Positions 32,043 through 41,776 of a stretch of DNA of 64,000 bases are shown in pieces. The stretch lies in NCBI GenBank assembly GCA_030653545.1, contig JAURZE010000026.1:62001-126000 (forward strand). The letters are read 5' to 3'. The position numbers and the translations under genes are program-made. The notes beneath the pieces are model-generated. The model was given only the letters and a program-made list of their open reading frames with translations, had not been told where the DNA came from and ran no database searches. This DNA is from Nitrospira sp. (GTDB lineage Bacteria > Nitrospirota > Nitrospiria > Nitrospirales > Nitrospiraceae). How positions within the stretch are numbered: the stretch's first letter is position 1; the number at the start of each line of letters is the position of its first letter.

Positions 32043-33446
32043 TCACTCCTTACCCTTCATGTCGAAATTGAAGACGGGGGCGTCGTTGCCGAATCGCTTT
32101 TTTCTGAGCTCTTCCATCAGCTCGATGGTGATGAGCGAGATGCTATTCTCGCGGGCATGCTTCTCGACGCCTTTTTTGACCATCGCGCGGAGAAAATAGG
32201 GGATACGGCTCAAGCGTAGCTCGGATGCCTCGTCCCAGGGGATGACGGATTCTTCCGGGACGTTGAAGGCCACCTTGATCTTCTCGCCGCCTTTGGGGGT
32301 GTAGAGGCACCACTCATCTTCATCCAGCCAGTCGCCATGATCCACGTACGGACGGGCGCGGCAGCCCCCGCAGATGTCGGTATATTCGCAGTCGCCGCAT
32401 TTCCCCTTGAGCTGCGGGTAGCGGAAGGAATTGAAGACGTCGGACTTTTCCCAGAGATCGACGAAGCTGTTCTCGCGGACATTGCCGGCAGAGAGCGGCA
32501 TATAGGGACAGGGCGTCAATTCACCGTTCGGCGTCACGCGCGCGTAGTTGGTGCCGGCGAGGCAGCCGCCGCCCATGTAACCGGTCGCTTTGGTGATGGG
32601 AGAGTTCGGATCTTTCTCGTAAGCCAGGCGCTTGAAGTGGGGGGCGCAACGGGCGCGGACCAGCATGCCCTTATAATTGTCCTGGCAATTGACCAGATAG
32701 CCTAACACTTCCTCGTACTGCGCCGGCGTGATGTCCGTGAGCTCTTCGCCGCGGCCCGTGCAGACCATGAAGAACACATTGAGGACTCGCGCCCCCAGTT
32801 GATGTGACCACTCGATGACCGCGGGCAGCTCCTGATAGTTCATCGGTTGCGCGCTGAAATGGACTTGGAATTGAAGGCCGTTGCGCTTGCTGGCTTCAAT
32901 GCCGGCCACCGCGGCCTCCCAGGCGCCCGGGACGCCACGGAAAGAATTGTGCTTGGCGGCATCGAGCGAATCGATGCTGATGCCGACGCCCATCACGCCG
33001 ATCTCGACGAGGGCTTTGGCCATCTGATCGTTGATGAGCATGCCGTTGGTCCCGAAGACCACCATGAAGCCGAGCTTCACCGCGTGGCGGGCGATATCGA
33101 GAATGTCGGGACGGACCAGCGGCTCTCCGCCGGTGATGACCAGCAGGCAGCCTTTATTCACTTCGGCAATTTGATCGATGAGCTTGTAGCACTCTTCAGT
33201 GGAGAGCTCGTCGTCGCCGCCGGCCGACTTGGTGGTGGCATCGAGGTAGCAGTGATCGCACTTGAGATTGCAGCGTTTCGTCAGATTGAGCGCAACGAGA
33301 TACGGCTTGAAGTCATCGACGGTCCGGCCGTCGTACACTCCTTCGCCCTTCGACGCAGGGGTCATGAACTGCGTGATCTGTTGTTGAAGCGACCCGAGCG
33401 CTCCCTGCAGCGAGGGAAGGCTCAGCATCGGGAGCGATTTACTCAT
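32043..33446 (-). CDS. Radical SAM/SPASM protein with C-terminal PCP_red domain
   Basis: The 467-aa protein has the radical SAM cluster motif NLTKRCNLKCDHCYLDA (Cys59, Cys63, Cys66), then the GGEPL motif LVITGGEPLVRPDILDIA. A SPASM-type auxiliary cluster region follows with CLAGTNYARVTPNGELTPCP and CGDCEYTDICGGCRARPY. This part resembles NirJ/AhbD-type heme-modifying enzymes. Residues about 415-460 (LSRIPYFLRAMVKKGVEKHA, then ISLITIELMEEL) form a PCP_red domain as in protochlorophyllide reductase subunits. The start overlaps the stop of the Usp gene by one base (TGATG). The likely substrate is a tetrapyrrole, by inference. Confidence 0.88.
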   Translation of the reverse strand: MSKSLPMLSLPSLQGALGSLQQQITQFMTPASKGEGVYDGRTVDDFKPYLVALNLTKRCNLKCDHCYLDATTKSAGGDDELSTEECYKLIDQIAEVNKGCLLVITGGEPLVRPDILDIARHAVKLGFMVVFGTNGMLINDQMAKALVEIGVMGVGISIDSLDAAKHNSFRGVPGAWEAAVAGIEASKRNGLQFQVHFSAQPMNYQELPAVIEWSHQLGARVLNVFFMVCTGRGEELTDITPAQYEEVLGYLVNCQDNYKGMLVRARCAPHFKRLAYEKDPNSPITKATGYMGGGCLAGTNYARVTPNGELTPCPYMPLSAGNVRENSFVDLWEKSDVFNSFRYPQLKGKCGDCEYTDICGGCRARPYVDHGDWLDEDEWCLYTPKGGEKIKVAFNVPEESVIPWDEASELRLSRIPYFLRAMVKKGVEKHARENSISLITIELMEELRKKRFGNDAPVFNFDMKGKE

Positions 33447-35539
33447 CAGTTGGCCCCGGACTTCGAACCGGTGAGATTGGCAATCATGTCCTTCAGATTG
33501 CCGGTCTTCATCGCATCGGCCATATAGCCCTTGGCCTGTTCGATCCCCTCATTGGCCACTTCAGCCGTAATAAGGGTCGCTCCGATCTTCTCCGCATGCT
33601 TTTCAATCAAGGCCTTGGTGCAATCGCGCATGAAACCTTCAGGGGCCCGCTCCAGCCTGGCCTGAGCGTCAGCGCTCCAGGTAAACGGAGAATTTTCCGC
33701 CGGCTTGGCAGCGCCGTTGCCGTTCGCATGCTCGCCGTTCGTCCCATTGGCCATGGCGGCCAGCTTTTCTTCGGCGACCGGCGCGGTGCCGGTGCCTTTG
33801 TTCGCGAAAATCGGCTGATAGTCTTCGTCCGCCGCTTCCTTGATCGTGGGGGCGGCGTATTCGAGTGTAATCGTCGTCATGCCGAGCTTTCTGGCGCTTT
33901 TTTCGATTCTGGCCTTGGCGCGGCGACGTTGGAATCCGGCGGGAACCGCGCGGATCGCTTCTTTCGCGTCCTTCGTCCATTGCATGGGGACATCGTCGTA
34001 AGCGAGATCGGTTTCCAGCTCGCCTTCGGCCTTGGCGGCCGCTTCGAAAATCTGTTTGTCGACCAGCTTGAACTTGTCGCCGTCGGCGGAGCAGACCGGG
34101 CATTTCACGGGCGCGTCGCCCTTCCCGATGTAGCCGCATCCGTCGCAGACGAAATAATTCTGGCTCATGCGGTCGAGGTAGGCCTGGGTCCCGACCGAGT
34201 TCTTCGGCTTTTCTTCCACGATGCCGGTCATCATGCCGCTCAGGGTGTTGCCCATGAGGTCTTTGGCGACCGAATCGTCCGCCTGCATCTTGTCCCGGTC
34301 GATGCCGGCGGCATCCAGACTGCCCCCGAGGGCGCGCATGGCATCCATGGCTCCTTTGGGAAGAATGTGTCCGATGGCGATATCGAGAACCGTGTTGCTG
34401 ATGATCGTGTGGCCTTTTTCAATGGCATAACGATGGACCGCGGTCTTGGCCACGCCGCGAGCGAAGATCGGAATCTTTTCCATCCGCCGCAAGGCCTCTT
34501 CCGTCCAAGCGATGGTGTACTCGGCTTGCGTATCGATCGGCGGCACGTACTTGCGATTGGACACCAGGACGTTACAGGCGGCGCTGCGCAACAGGTTTTC
34601 CGTGTTGCTGCCGATGTCCATGTCTTCATCGCTATGGACGCCGATGCGGCCGACGATGAGCAGCCAGGGGGTATCCTTGCGGACGTACTGAATGATTTTT
34701 TCAAAGGCTTTGCCGTCAAGAAGGGTCGTCTTGACGTCGGTGTTCTCGGCTTGGGCAATTTCACGGGAAACATCGAGGTGTGACTGATAGATTTTGGCCA
34801 GGCCGCTGTCGATAATTTCTTCGTGCAGCTTTTCCTGTTCCTTGAACCGGAAGACCTTGCCGGCTTCTTCGTTCAACACGCCGGAGATGCTGTGGAAGGC
34901 CGCGTAATGGAAGTACGGATCGAAGGCGGAGATGACTTCGACCGGCCGGTTGAAAGCCTTGCCGAGGGCCAGACCCGTCATCAACCCGCCGAACGAATAA
35001 GGGCTGCCGTCTACTGCCACGACGATCTTGCCGTTATTCATCGGTTCGGTGTTCTTGATGATGAACATGTCCGAGTTGCGGATGCGGCGGATCACGCGCT
35101 CGGTATTGCTGCCGATCACGCTGTCTTTCACTGCGCCGACGCCCAGCGCGCCCATGATGACCAGATCGTAGGCGTTCGTATTGATATCTTCGACGAGCAC
35201 TTTCCAATTGCGCCCTTCGAGGGATTTGCGTTCGATCGGGAGGTTGGACTCGTTGCACTTCTTGTCGACGTAGTCGAGGTAGGAGTCCGTGATGATCTGG
35301 AGTCCGCGCGTGATCAGCGAATCGTGGATCTGCCGCTGGCGGTCCAGTTCCTTTTCATCGTGATACTCCTCAGGCAATCCCGCTTCCATTTGCTTGAAGC
35401 GCTTGTCGTGCATCTTCGCGGCGTACACGTGGCTGCCGACGATCTTGGACCCGAAGGTCTTTGCGAACTCGACGCCCACGTCGACCGCTGTATTCGAATG
35501 GTCGGAATTATCGACCGGGATATAGATGGTCTTATACAT
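33446..35539 (-). CDS. Tandem universal stress protein fused to PCP_red and rubredoxin-like domains
   Basis: The 697-aa protein has, in order: Usp domain 1 (residues 1-163, nucleotide motif GALGVGAVKDSVIGSN), Usp domain 2 (170-330, GRIGVHSDEDMDIGSN) and PCP_red 1 (342-390, WTEEALRRMEKIPIFARGVA). Next come a rubredoxin-like ribbon (Cys465, 468, 480, 483: CDGCGYIG and CPVCSADG), PCP_red 2 (518-562, WTKDAKEAIRAVPAGFQRRR) and PCP_red 3 (618-662, WSADAQARLERAPEGFMRDC). ATG 35539 follows a strong ggaggagg. A Usp senses or binds ATP; the remaining domains suggest redox or tetrapyrrole handling. It is the first gene of the operon with the radical SAM PCP_red protein. Confidence 0.9.
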   Translation of the reverse strand: MYKTIYIPVDNSDHSNTAVDVGVEFAKTFGSKIVGSHVYAAKMHDKRFKQMEAGLPEEYHDEKELDRQRQIHDSLITRGLQIITDSYLDYVDKKCNESNLPIERKSLEGRNWKVLVEDINTNAYDLVIMGALGVGAVKDSVIGSNTERVIRRIRNSDMFIIKNTEPMNNGKIVVAVDGSPYSFGGLMTGLALGKAFNRPVEVISAFDPYFHYAAFHSISGVLNEEAGKVFRFKEQEKLHEEIIDSGLAKIYQSHLDVSREIAQAENTDVKTTLLDGKAFEKIIQYVRKDTPWLLIVGRIGVHSDEDMDIGSNTENLLRSAACNVLVSNRKYVPPIDTQAEYTIAWTEEALRRMEKIPIFARGVAKTAVHRYAIEKGHTIISNTVLDIAIGHILPKGAMDAMRALGGSLDAAGIDRDKMQADDSVAKDLMGNTLSGMMTGIVEEKPKNSVGTQAYLDRMSQNYFVCDGCGYIGKGDAPVKCPVCSADGDKFKLVDKQIFEAAAKAEGELETDLAYDDVPMQWTKDAKEAIRAVPAGFQRRRAKARIEKSARKLGMTTITLEYAAPTIKEAADEDYQPIFANKGTGTAPVAEEKLAAMANGTNGEHANGNGAAKPAENSPFTWSADAQARLERAPEGFMRDCTKALIEKHAEKIGATLITAEVANEGIEQAKGYMADAMKTGNLKDMIANLTGSKSGAN

Positions 35540-35708
35540 TGAGACGCCTCCTCCAAGGCCTCTTTTTGTCGGGGAGAACCGTCATAATTGTGAGAAAAAC
35601 CAAACGGTTGCCTGAGATCCCCGGCATAAAAGAGGTCGGATAATAGCATTGGGCCAATCTGGAATGCAAGGCGAAGATCCGGAGTCAAAGGCCTCGTGGG
35701 CAGCGAGT

Positions 35709-37352
35709 TTAGGAAACGGGTGTCGCTGAGGATTTGGAGGAAGATGTCACAGAAGTAGATGGGTTCTTGCGCGACTTGAGAATTTCTTCCAGAGACAGCA
35801 GGGCGTCCCGGCCGGAGTTCCCTTCGATCCCTTTGAGGAGGCTTTTGTCCGCGTATTGGCCGGATTGACCCGTCGCATCGGCGGACGCTGTTTGAGAGAG
35901 GGAGCCGGTCCATTTTCTGGGGTCGCGACTGCCTTCCTTCCGCTCCCAGGCCTTCAGACAGGCTTTGGCGATGAAGCTGTTAAGGGGGGCTGGGTTATAG
36001 AGCAGCTTCCGGATGCTGGTCGGGGTCAGCATCAAGGGATTATAGCCGGCTGACAGGTAGCCTTCTTCAAGCAAGCGCTGTTCAAGATCAGTATTTGGCT
36101 GAATTCCCAGGAAGAACATCAGCGGGAACACCCGTTCCTCCCCCAGAATCGAGGCCACGATCTTATAGGACTCCACGCTCTGCAACAGTGTCTCTTCGGT
36201 CTCTTTGGGGGAGTTGAGTGAATAGTTTAGGATAACCTTGCCCTTGAATCCGGCTTCGGCCAGGTAGCGGCATCCATCATAGAGGCGCTCGAGCTTAAAC
36301 CCCATATGGAGGTTGTTCAGCACCTCCTGAGAGCCGGAGGTAATGGCCACTTCCAAATCTCCCACGCCCGACCGCACCATTAGCTTCGCCAACTCAGGCG
36401 TAATGAGCGAGGTGCGGATATAGCCGGACCACTCGATCTCCAGTTTTTCGCTGACAATCCGCTCCAGGATCTCCGTGCATTGCGGATAGGCCTCTTTCCC
36501 GGTGATGAACTGCGCATCGGTAAACCAGAACCGCCGAGCACCCCACTGGTGGTAATGCTGAGTAATATCCTTCACTACCATGGACGGCGGCCGATACCGG
36601 ACCCGCTTTCCCTCAATATAGGGGTAGAGGCAGAAGGCGCAGTCGTAGGGACAGCCCCGTTTGGTCTGTACGCCGATCGATTCACCGATAAATTCACGAT
36701 GCTGGGGGAAAATCGACGTCAGGTAAGGCAGATCGACCGTCAGGGCATCGAGCAGCGCTGGTGAGCCCTGCTGGCCTTTCCGGACTTTCCCGCCTTCTTT
36801 GATGATATAGCGTTCGTCTTCGATCGAGCGGCCTTCGATCACTTTCAGGATCGCATCTTCCCCTTCGCCGAGCAGGCCGATCGTCCCCTCCGGCAATTTC
36901 TCGATGAGCTGGTCGGCAAAGGCTGTAAAGGCTCCGCCCCCGATCATGATCTGCGCCTTTGAAAACTCTTTCCGGATCAGCCAGGGATACGACAGAATTT
37001 TGTAGATGTGGCTGTAGTAGCGGTAGAGCTGTTTCACCCCTTCGAACGAGGCGACTATGCGCTTGAGCGGATTGCTGGCGAAATAGAAATTGAACGCATG
37101 CTCCAGCGACGAATCGCCCTCGTGCGGCGAGAAGATCTGAATATCCCGCCAGGAGAAGCAGACCAGGTCCGGCTTGAAGGCCGTCGCCGCATCGCGGAGG
37201 GCTTGGCTGCGCTTTGAGACGGGGAAAAGCGACAGGTCGAGGATCTGCTGGCGCACGTCCGGCTGGCGGCGGTGAATAAAGTCGGCCAGATAGGTGATCC
37301 CGATCGGATAGACCTTCTTGCATGGCAGGAAGACGTAAAGAACAGAATTCAT
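35709..37352 (-). CDS. B12-binding domain radical SAM protein
   Basis: The 547-aa protein has an N-terminal cobalamin-binding Rossmann part (IGITYLADFIHRRQPDVRQQ, then FKPDLVCFSWRDIQIFSP and IMIGGGAFTAFADQLIEKLP) and a radical SAM domain with the cluster motif TKRGCPYDCAFCLYPYIEG and WFTDAQFITG. The C-terminal 90 residues are Ser-rich and disordered. Such proteins are methyltransferases or ring-rearranging enzymes of lipids, hopanoids or pigments; the substrate is not determinable. It follows the ubiE-like gene by four bases, so a role in quinone or isoprenoid-lipid modification is a reasonable guess. Confidence 0.87.
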   Translation of the reverse strand: MNSVLYVFLPCKKVYPIGITYLADFIHRRQPDVRQQILDLSLFPVSKRSQALRDAATAFKPDLVCFSWRDIQIFSPHEGDSSLEHAFNFYFASNPLKRIVASFEGVKQLYRYYSHIYKILSYPWLIRKEFSKAQIMIGGGAFTAFADQLIEKLPEGTIGLLGEGEDAILKVIEGRSIEDERYIIKEGGKVRKGQQGSPALLDALTVDLPYLTSIFPQHREFIGESIGVQTKRGCPYDCAFCLYPYIEGKRVRYRPPSMVVKDITQHYHQWGARRFWFTDAQFITGKEAYPQCTEILERIVSEKLEIEWSGYIRTSLITPELAKLMVRSGVGDLEVAITSGSQEVLNNLHMGFKLERLYDGCRYLAEAGFKGKVILNYSLNSPKETEETLLQSVESYKIVASILGEERVFPLMFFLGIQPNTDLEQRLLEEGYLSAGYNPLMLTPTSIRKLLYNPAPLNSFIAKACLKAWERKEGSRDPRKWTGSLSQTASADATGQSGQYADKSLLKGIEGNSGRDALLSLEEILKSRKNPSTSVTSSSKSSATPVS

Positions 37353-37356
37353 GGGC

Positions 37357-38133
37357 TTATTTCACCGCCACATGGATCGCGACGATCCCGCCCGTGAGGT
37401 TCTTATAGGACACCTGGCGGAAGCCGGCTTCACGTAAAATCTGGCAGAGCCGCTCCTGATCGGGAAACGTGCGGATGGAGGCGGGCAGATACTCGTAGAC
37501 GCCGGTGGTGTCCCGCGCGACCTTCGTTCCGATCCAGGGCAGCAGTTTGAACGAATACCAATCATAGAGCGCGCGCAGCCAGCCGAAGACTGGCCGGGAG
37601 AACTCCAGGCAGACAAACGTGCCGCCCGGTTTCATCACCCGGCGAATTTCACCGACCGCTTGCGGGAGGTTGCCGACGTTACGCATGCAAAAGCCGGTCG
37701 TCACTGCATCGAATGTGTTGTCCGTGAATCCGAGATGCTCTGCATTGGCTTGCAGGCAGGAGATCTTGCCCGTGCGCCCTTTGAGATCCACCTTCTTGAG
37801 CCCCTCGGCGAGCATCGCGTGATTGAGATCGGAGGCGACCACGCGGCCGTTGGTTCCCATGCGGGGTTCGACCAACAGAGCCAGGTCGGCCGTGCCGGCT
37901 CCCACATCGAGCGCGGTTCCCTGTTCGACTTGCGGGACGACCGACGCCGTGATTTTCTTCCAGCGGTAATGGAGTCCGAAGCTCAGCAGCGTGTTGTTGA
38001 GATCGTAGACGCCCGCGATGGCCGTGAACATTCGCTGTACGGCCTGTTCGCGTGCCGGTCCTGACCAGGTCGACACCGCCTGCGCAGGGGCCTGGGTGCC
38101 GGATGGAGCAGAAGATTGTCGCGCTTGTACCAT
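37357..38133 (-). CDS. ubiE: UbiE/MenG-type quinone methyltransferase
   Basis: The 258-aa SAM-dependent C-methyltransferase of ubiquinone/menaquinone synthesis has [20 protein letters not shown] at the N-terminus, SAM motif [18 protein letters not shown], and [40 protein letters not shown], the latter two being UbiE signatures. ATG 38133 is chosen because the upstream extension of the frame is antisense to the uvrA promoter. In anaerobe-like or nitrite-oxidising bacteria the quinone is usually menaquinone, so menG may be the better name. It is transcribed with the B12-radical SAM gene. Confidence 0.92.
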   Translation of the reverse strand: MVQARQSSAPSGTQAPAQAVSTWSGPAREQAVQRMFTAIAGVYDLNNTLLSFGLHYRWKKITASVVPQVEQGTALDVGAGTADLALLVEPRMGTNGRVVASDLNHAMLAEGLKKVDLKGRTGKISCLQANAEHLGFTDNTFDAVTTGFCMRNVGNLPQAVGEIRRVMKPGGTFVCLEFSRPVFGWLRALYDWYSFKLLPWIGTKVARDTTGVYEYLPASIRTFPDQERLCQILREAGFRQVSYKNLTGGIVAIHVAVK

Positions 38134-38188
38134 GGCGCCGTGGTAACACCTGCTTTCAGACTTTGTCAAGGCAACAGGACGGCCATGG

Positions 38189-38194
38189 TATAAT
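38189..38194 (+). promoter_or_regulatory. Perfect -10 box, leaderless uvrA promoter
   Basis: TATAAT ends nine bases before the uvrA ATG at 38204, so the transcript would start at about 38201-38203 and carry no ribosome binding site. A weak -35 candidate TTGTCA lies at 38163. No LexA box of the E. coli type is visible. Confidence 0.55.
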
Positions 38195-38203
38195 CCCGCG
38201 CCT

Positions 38204-40711
38204 ATGAGCAATATGATCACCATAAAAGGCGCCCGCGAACATAACCTCAAAAATATCGACGTCACGATTCCGCGCGATAAGCTGGTGGTCATTACCGGCT
38301 TGAGCGGATCGGGCAAGTCGTCGCTCGCGTTCGACACCATTTACGCCGAAGGGCAGCGGCGTTATGTCGAATCCCTGTCGGCCTACGCCCGGCAGTTCCT
38401 GGAGCAGATGGGCAAGCCGGATGTCGATTCGATCGAGGGGCTGTCGCCCGCGATTTCCATCGAGCAAAAGAGTACCAGCCACAATCCTCGTTCCACTGTC
38501 GGGACCGTCACGGAGATCTACGACTATCTGCGATTGCTGTTCGCGCGGGTCGGGCGCCCCTACTGTTTTCAGTGCGGAGAAGAAATCGCCGCGCAGACCG
38601 TTCAGCAGATGGTTGATGCCATCGCAGGTCTGCCGGAAGGAAGCAAGTTTCAGATTTTGGCGCCGATTGTCCGGGGGCGAAAAGGGGAATATCGCAAAGA
38701 GCTGCTTGAGATGCGCAAGGCCGGGTATGTCCGGGCCCGCGTGAACGGCGAGATCGTCGATCTCGGAGAGGACATCGTCCTCGATAAACAGAAGAAGCAC
38801 ACGATTGAAATCATCGTCGATCGCCTGGTGATGAAGGCGGGGGATGCGCTGATGCGGCGCCTGGCCGACTCGGTCGAGACCTCGTTGAAACTCACCGGCG
38901 GACTGGTGGCGGTCCTGACCGATAACGGCAAGACGCGTCTCTATAGCGACAAGCTGGCCTGCATCAAGTGCGGCGTGAGCTACCCGGAAGTCGAACCGCG
39001 CATCTTCTCATTTAATAGCCCGCACGGAGCTTGCCCGGCCTGCGACGGCATCGGTTACGCCATGACCCCCGGCTGTCCGGAAGAAGAGGATTTTACGTTG
39101 CTGGATGCCTGCGAGGTCTGCCAGGGCGCCAGGCTCAAGCCGGAAAGCCTCGCGATCAAGCTGGAGAGGAAATCCATCGCCGAAGTCACGAGCCTGTCGA
39201 TCAGAGCCGCGGCGGAGTTTTTTGTCTCGCTGAAGTTTACCGATCGTGAACTCGTCATCGCGCATCGCATTTTGAAAGAGATTCGCGAACGGCTCGGTTT
39301 TCTGGTGAACGTCGGGTTGGACTACCTCACACTGAATCGGGCAGCGGCGACTTTGTCCGGCGGCGAGGGACAGCGGATCAGGCTGGCCACGCAAATTGGC
39401 TCAGGCCTCGTCGGCGTCCTCTATATTCTCGACGAACCGTCGATCGGGTTGCACCAGCGGGACAACCGCCGGCTCTTGCAGACTCTGCTGCGGTTGCGCG
39501 ATCTCGGCAATACGGTCGTGGTGGTGGAGCATGACGCCGAAACGATGATGGCCGCAGATCACCTGCTCGACATGGGGCCCGGCGCCGGCACGCAAGGCGG
39601 CCATGTCATCGCCCAGGGGACGCCGCAAGAGGTGATGGGCAATCCCGATTCCATCACCGGCCAGTATCTGCGCGGCATTCAGACCGTCTCGCTGCCGCAG
39701 CGCGACCGCAAGCCGAAGGGCTATCTCACAGTCGCGAACGCGCAGAAGCACAACCTCAAGAATGTGACGGCGAAGATTCCGTTAGGCATGTTGACCTGCG
39801 TGACCGGCGTCTCTGGTTCGGGGAAGAGTACGCTCGTCCTCGAGGTCCTGTTCCATTCGCTCTCGCAGATGCTTTATCAGAAGAAACCCAAGATTGACGG
39901 CTGTAAGGAGCTGCGCGGCGTGGATGCGCTGGATAAGGTCATCGACATCGATCAGTCCCCGATCGGCCGGACGCCGCGATCTAATCCGGCCACCTATACC
40001 GGCCTGTTCAGCTTCATCCGGGATCTCTATTCGAATCTGCCGGAGTCCCGTGTCCGCGGGTACAAGCCCGGGCGCTACAGTTTCAACGTCAAAGGCGGGC
40101 GCTGCGAAGCCTGCCAGGGCGACGGGCTGATCAAGATCGAGATGCATTTCCTGCCGGATGTCTATGTGACCTGCGAGGTCTGCAAGGGCCAGCGGTACAA
40201 TCGCGAAACGATGGAGATTTTGCATAAGGGCAAGAGCATCGCCGATGTGTTGAATATGACCGTCGACGACGCGGTGGAATTCTTCGAGCACATTCCCTTC
40301 ATCAAGCGGAAGCTCGAAACGTTGCACGATGTCGGGTTGCACTATGTGAAGCTCGGCCAGTCTGCCACAACACTTTCCGGCGGCGAAGCCCAGCGGGTCA
40401 AATTGTCGCGCGAACTCTCGAAGCGGCCCACCGGGCGGACCATGTACATCCTGGACGAGCCGACCACCGGGCTCCATTTCGCCGACGTGCAGCGGCTGAT
40501 CGATGTGCTGGATCGTTTGGTGGAAGCTGGCAATACCGTTTTGGTCATCGAGCACAATCTCGACGTCATCAAGAACGCCGACTGGATCATCGACCTCGGC
40601 CCCGAGGGCGGCGACCGCGGCGGCGAAATCGTGGTCGAAGGCCCGCCCAGGGAAGTGGCGAAGTCGAAGCGATCATACACAGGGCAGGTGCTGAAAGAAG
40701 CGGGGTTATAG
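38204..40711 (+). CDS. uvrA: Excinuclease ABC subunit UvrA, internally shortened
   Basis: The 835-aa damage sensor of nucleotide excision repair has two ABC ATPase units. Walker A sequences are [19 protein letters not shown] and [19 protein letters not shown]. Signatures are [14 protein letters not shown] and [16 protein letters not shown], with Walker [16 protein letters not shown] and [15 protein letters not shown]. Zinc modules [10 protein letters not shown]-like and [19 protein letters not shown] are present. After CPACDGIG the usual stretch of about 100 residues before [13 protein letters not shown] is almost absent: only about 20 residues remain. The normal length is near 940, so the loss accounts for the size difference. 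Frame and codon use are continuous, so this is not an evident sequencing error. Confidence 0.95.
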   Translation: MSNMITIKGAREHNLKNIDVTIPRDKLVVITGLSGSGKSSLAFDTIYAEGQRRYVESLSAYARQFLEQMGKPDVDSIEGLSPAISIEQKSTSHNPRSTVGTVTEIYDYLRLLFARVGRPYCFQCGEEIAAQTVQQMVDAIAGLPEGSKFQILAPIVRGRKGEYRKELLEMRKAGYVRARVNGEIVDLGEDIVLDKQKKHTIEIIVDRLVMKAGDALMRRLADSVETSLKLTGGLVAVLTDNGKTRLYSDKLACIKCGVSYPEVEPRIFSFNSPHGACPACDGIGYAMTPGCPEEEDFTLLDACEVCQGARLKPESLAIKLERKSIAEVTSLSIRAAAEFFVSLKFTDRELVIAHRILKEIRERLGFLVNVGLDYLTLNRAAATLSGGEGQRIRLATQIGSGLVGVLYILDEPSIGLHQRDNRRLLQTLLRLRDLGNTVVVVEHDAETMMAADHLLDMGPGAGTQGGHVIAQGTPQEVMGNPDSITGQYLRGIQTVSLPQRDRKPKGYLTVANAQKHNLKNVTAKIPLGMLTCVTGVSGSGKSTLVLEVLFHSLSQMLYQKKPKIDGCKELRGVDALDKVIDIDQSPIGRTPRSNPATYTGLFSFIRDLYSNLPESRVRGYKPGRYSFNVKGGRCEACQGDGLIKIEMHFLPDVYVTCEVCKGQRYNRETMEILHKGKSIADVLNMTVDDAVEFFEHIPFIKRKLETLHDVGLHYVKLGQSATTLSGGEAQRVKLSRELSKRPTGRTMYILDEPTTGLHFADVQRLIDVLDRLVEAGNTVLVIEHNLDVIKNADWIIDLGPEGGDRGGEIVVEGPPREVAKSKRSYTGQVLKEAGL

Positions 40712-40713
40712 GG

Positions 40714-40743
40714 GACTGGCTCCGCCGTTCGGCGGTGCCTGTC
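40714..40743 (+). terminator. Hairpin downstream of uvrA
   Basis: A 14-bp stem with two T/T mismatches (gactggctccgccg and cggcggtgcctgtc) lies directly after the uvrA stop. No U-tract follows. It probably ends or protects the transcript. Confidence 0.5.
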
Positions 40744-40775
40744 CGCGTTAGGAAGCGAGAGGGGCACGGGGTAGA

Positions 40776-40953
40776 GAAGGGCAGATCTTTCGAGAGTCGC
40801 CATGATGGGATGGATAGAGGTTGCTTCTGGCTCCGTACTCACCGCGTGCGACTCTAAAGCGCGACCAATGGTCGCAAGCCGTCGCACTGCGGCGCTCTCA
40901 TGGCTGTCATCTACCCGCGCCCGCCATGCCGACTCTCAAAAGCTCTGCCCTTC
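40776..40953. repeat. 178-bp nested inverted repeat
   Basis: Outer arms 40776-40799 and 40930-40953 match at 22 of 24 positions when one is reversed (gaagggcagatctttcgaga against cgactctcaaaagctctgcc). Inside, GTGCGAC/GTCGCAC encloses the perfect hairpin GCGACC-AAT-GGTCGC. The outer similarity continues into flanking cggggtagag and ccaccccg. It could be a MITE-like element or a folded RNA. The rest of the 40744-41028 interval shows nothing else. Confidence 0.7.
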
Positions 40954-41028
40954 CACCCCGCTAAGGAAGGAAAGGGTGGGAGCGTCTAACGGCGCTAATG
41001 GCCTTCAGCCGCAGTGTCTTTCAGACCG

Positions 41029-41739
41029 ATGATACTGGTTTCCGATAGGGTGCTGAGCTTGACTGGAAACATAGACGTCATAAGAGATTACTTCCAAGGG
41101 TGGCAGGAGGATCTTGCTAGAGTTAAGTCGCTCCTGAGCGATCCCAAATACTATCTGGAGGCCATATTAGTTCTGAGTTGTTACATCGGGGGCTTGGGCT
41201 CACTACGCTATCCAGGCGAGCAAGATAACAGAGCCTACAAAACAGTTGTTCGTGAATATTCGGGGAAGAGAGACTTTTACGAACAAGTAGACCTCCTTTT
41301 CTTTCTGCAATGGCCACGCTCGGAATTTCAGAATCATGGGGACTACCTAAAGCTAAAGAATCACGCGGATGTCTCCCAAATAATAGTCTCGACCTATGGC
41401 GGAGAAGGCCAAATCAAGAACGGAACACGCTACATTTCACAGCACGACTTTGTAGCTTCAGTGGATCTGAAACCACCACAATCCTTTGATCGAGAGAACC
41501 TTCTTCAGCATCTCCCGCTCTTCTCGCTTTGTGAAATGCTTTATCGCTATTTGCGCTGTCGAGCGGTCCATAGGGTCCGGTTCCCCCTTGTTACTCGCGT
41601 TACACGGATGGATGGCAGCATACGATATGAAGATAATCATGCGATCACGGGATCTGTACTGCTTGAAACAACGGAAAACATTCTTGCGAACTTAAGCGAC
41701 CAGTGCATAGAGCAATCTCAATGGCCTTGGGAGCTGTGA
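41029..41739 (+). CDS. Unrecognised protein, AT-richer than its neighbours
   Basis: The 236-aa protein starts at ATG 41029. The N-terminal third reads VIRDYFQGWQEDLARVKSLL then YLEAILVLSCYIGGLGSLRY, followed by YKTVVREYSGKRDFYEQVDL. Mixed alpha/beta content is likely, with no membrane segment or known catalytic motif. Base composition is lower in GC and codon use differs from the chromosome on both sides, which suggests transfer. It follows the 178-bp inverted repeat by 75 bp. I do not recognise a family and assign no function. Confidence 0.7.
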   Translation: MILVSDRVLSLTGNIDVIRDYFQGWQEDLARVKSLLSDPKYYLEAILVLSCYIGGLGSLRYPGEQDNRAYKTVVREYSGKRDFYEQVDLLFFLQWPRSEFQNHGDYLKLKNHADVSQIIVSTYGGEGQIKNGTRYISQHDFVASVDLKPPQSFDRENLLQHLPLFSLCEMLYRYLRCRAVHRVRFPLVTRVTRMDGSIRYEDNHAITGSVLLETTENILANLSDQCIEQSQWPWEL

Positions 41740-41776
41740 GAACTGATAGCGGCCCGCGTTTCGACGAAAGGAGCCC

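Noticed and set aside
40976-41010. GTCTAAC followed by a Cys/Gly-rich stretch resembling an attC half site
   Set aside because: No matching R' box downstream, and the orientation relative to the gene is wrong for a cassette boundary.
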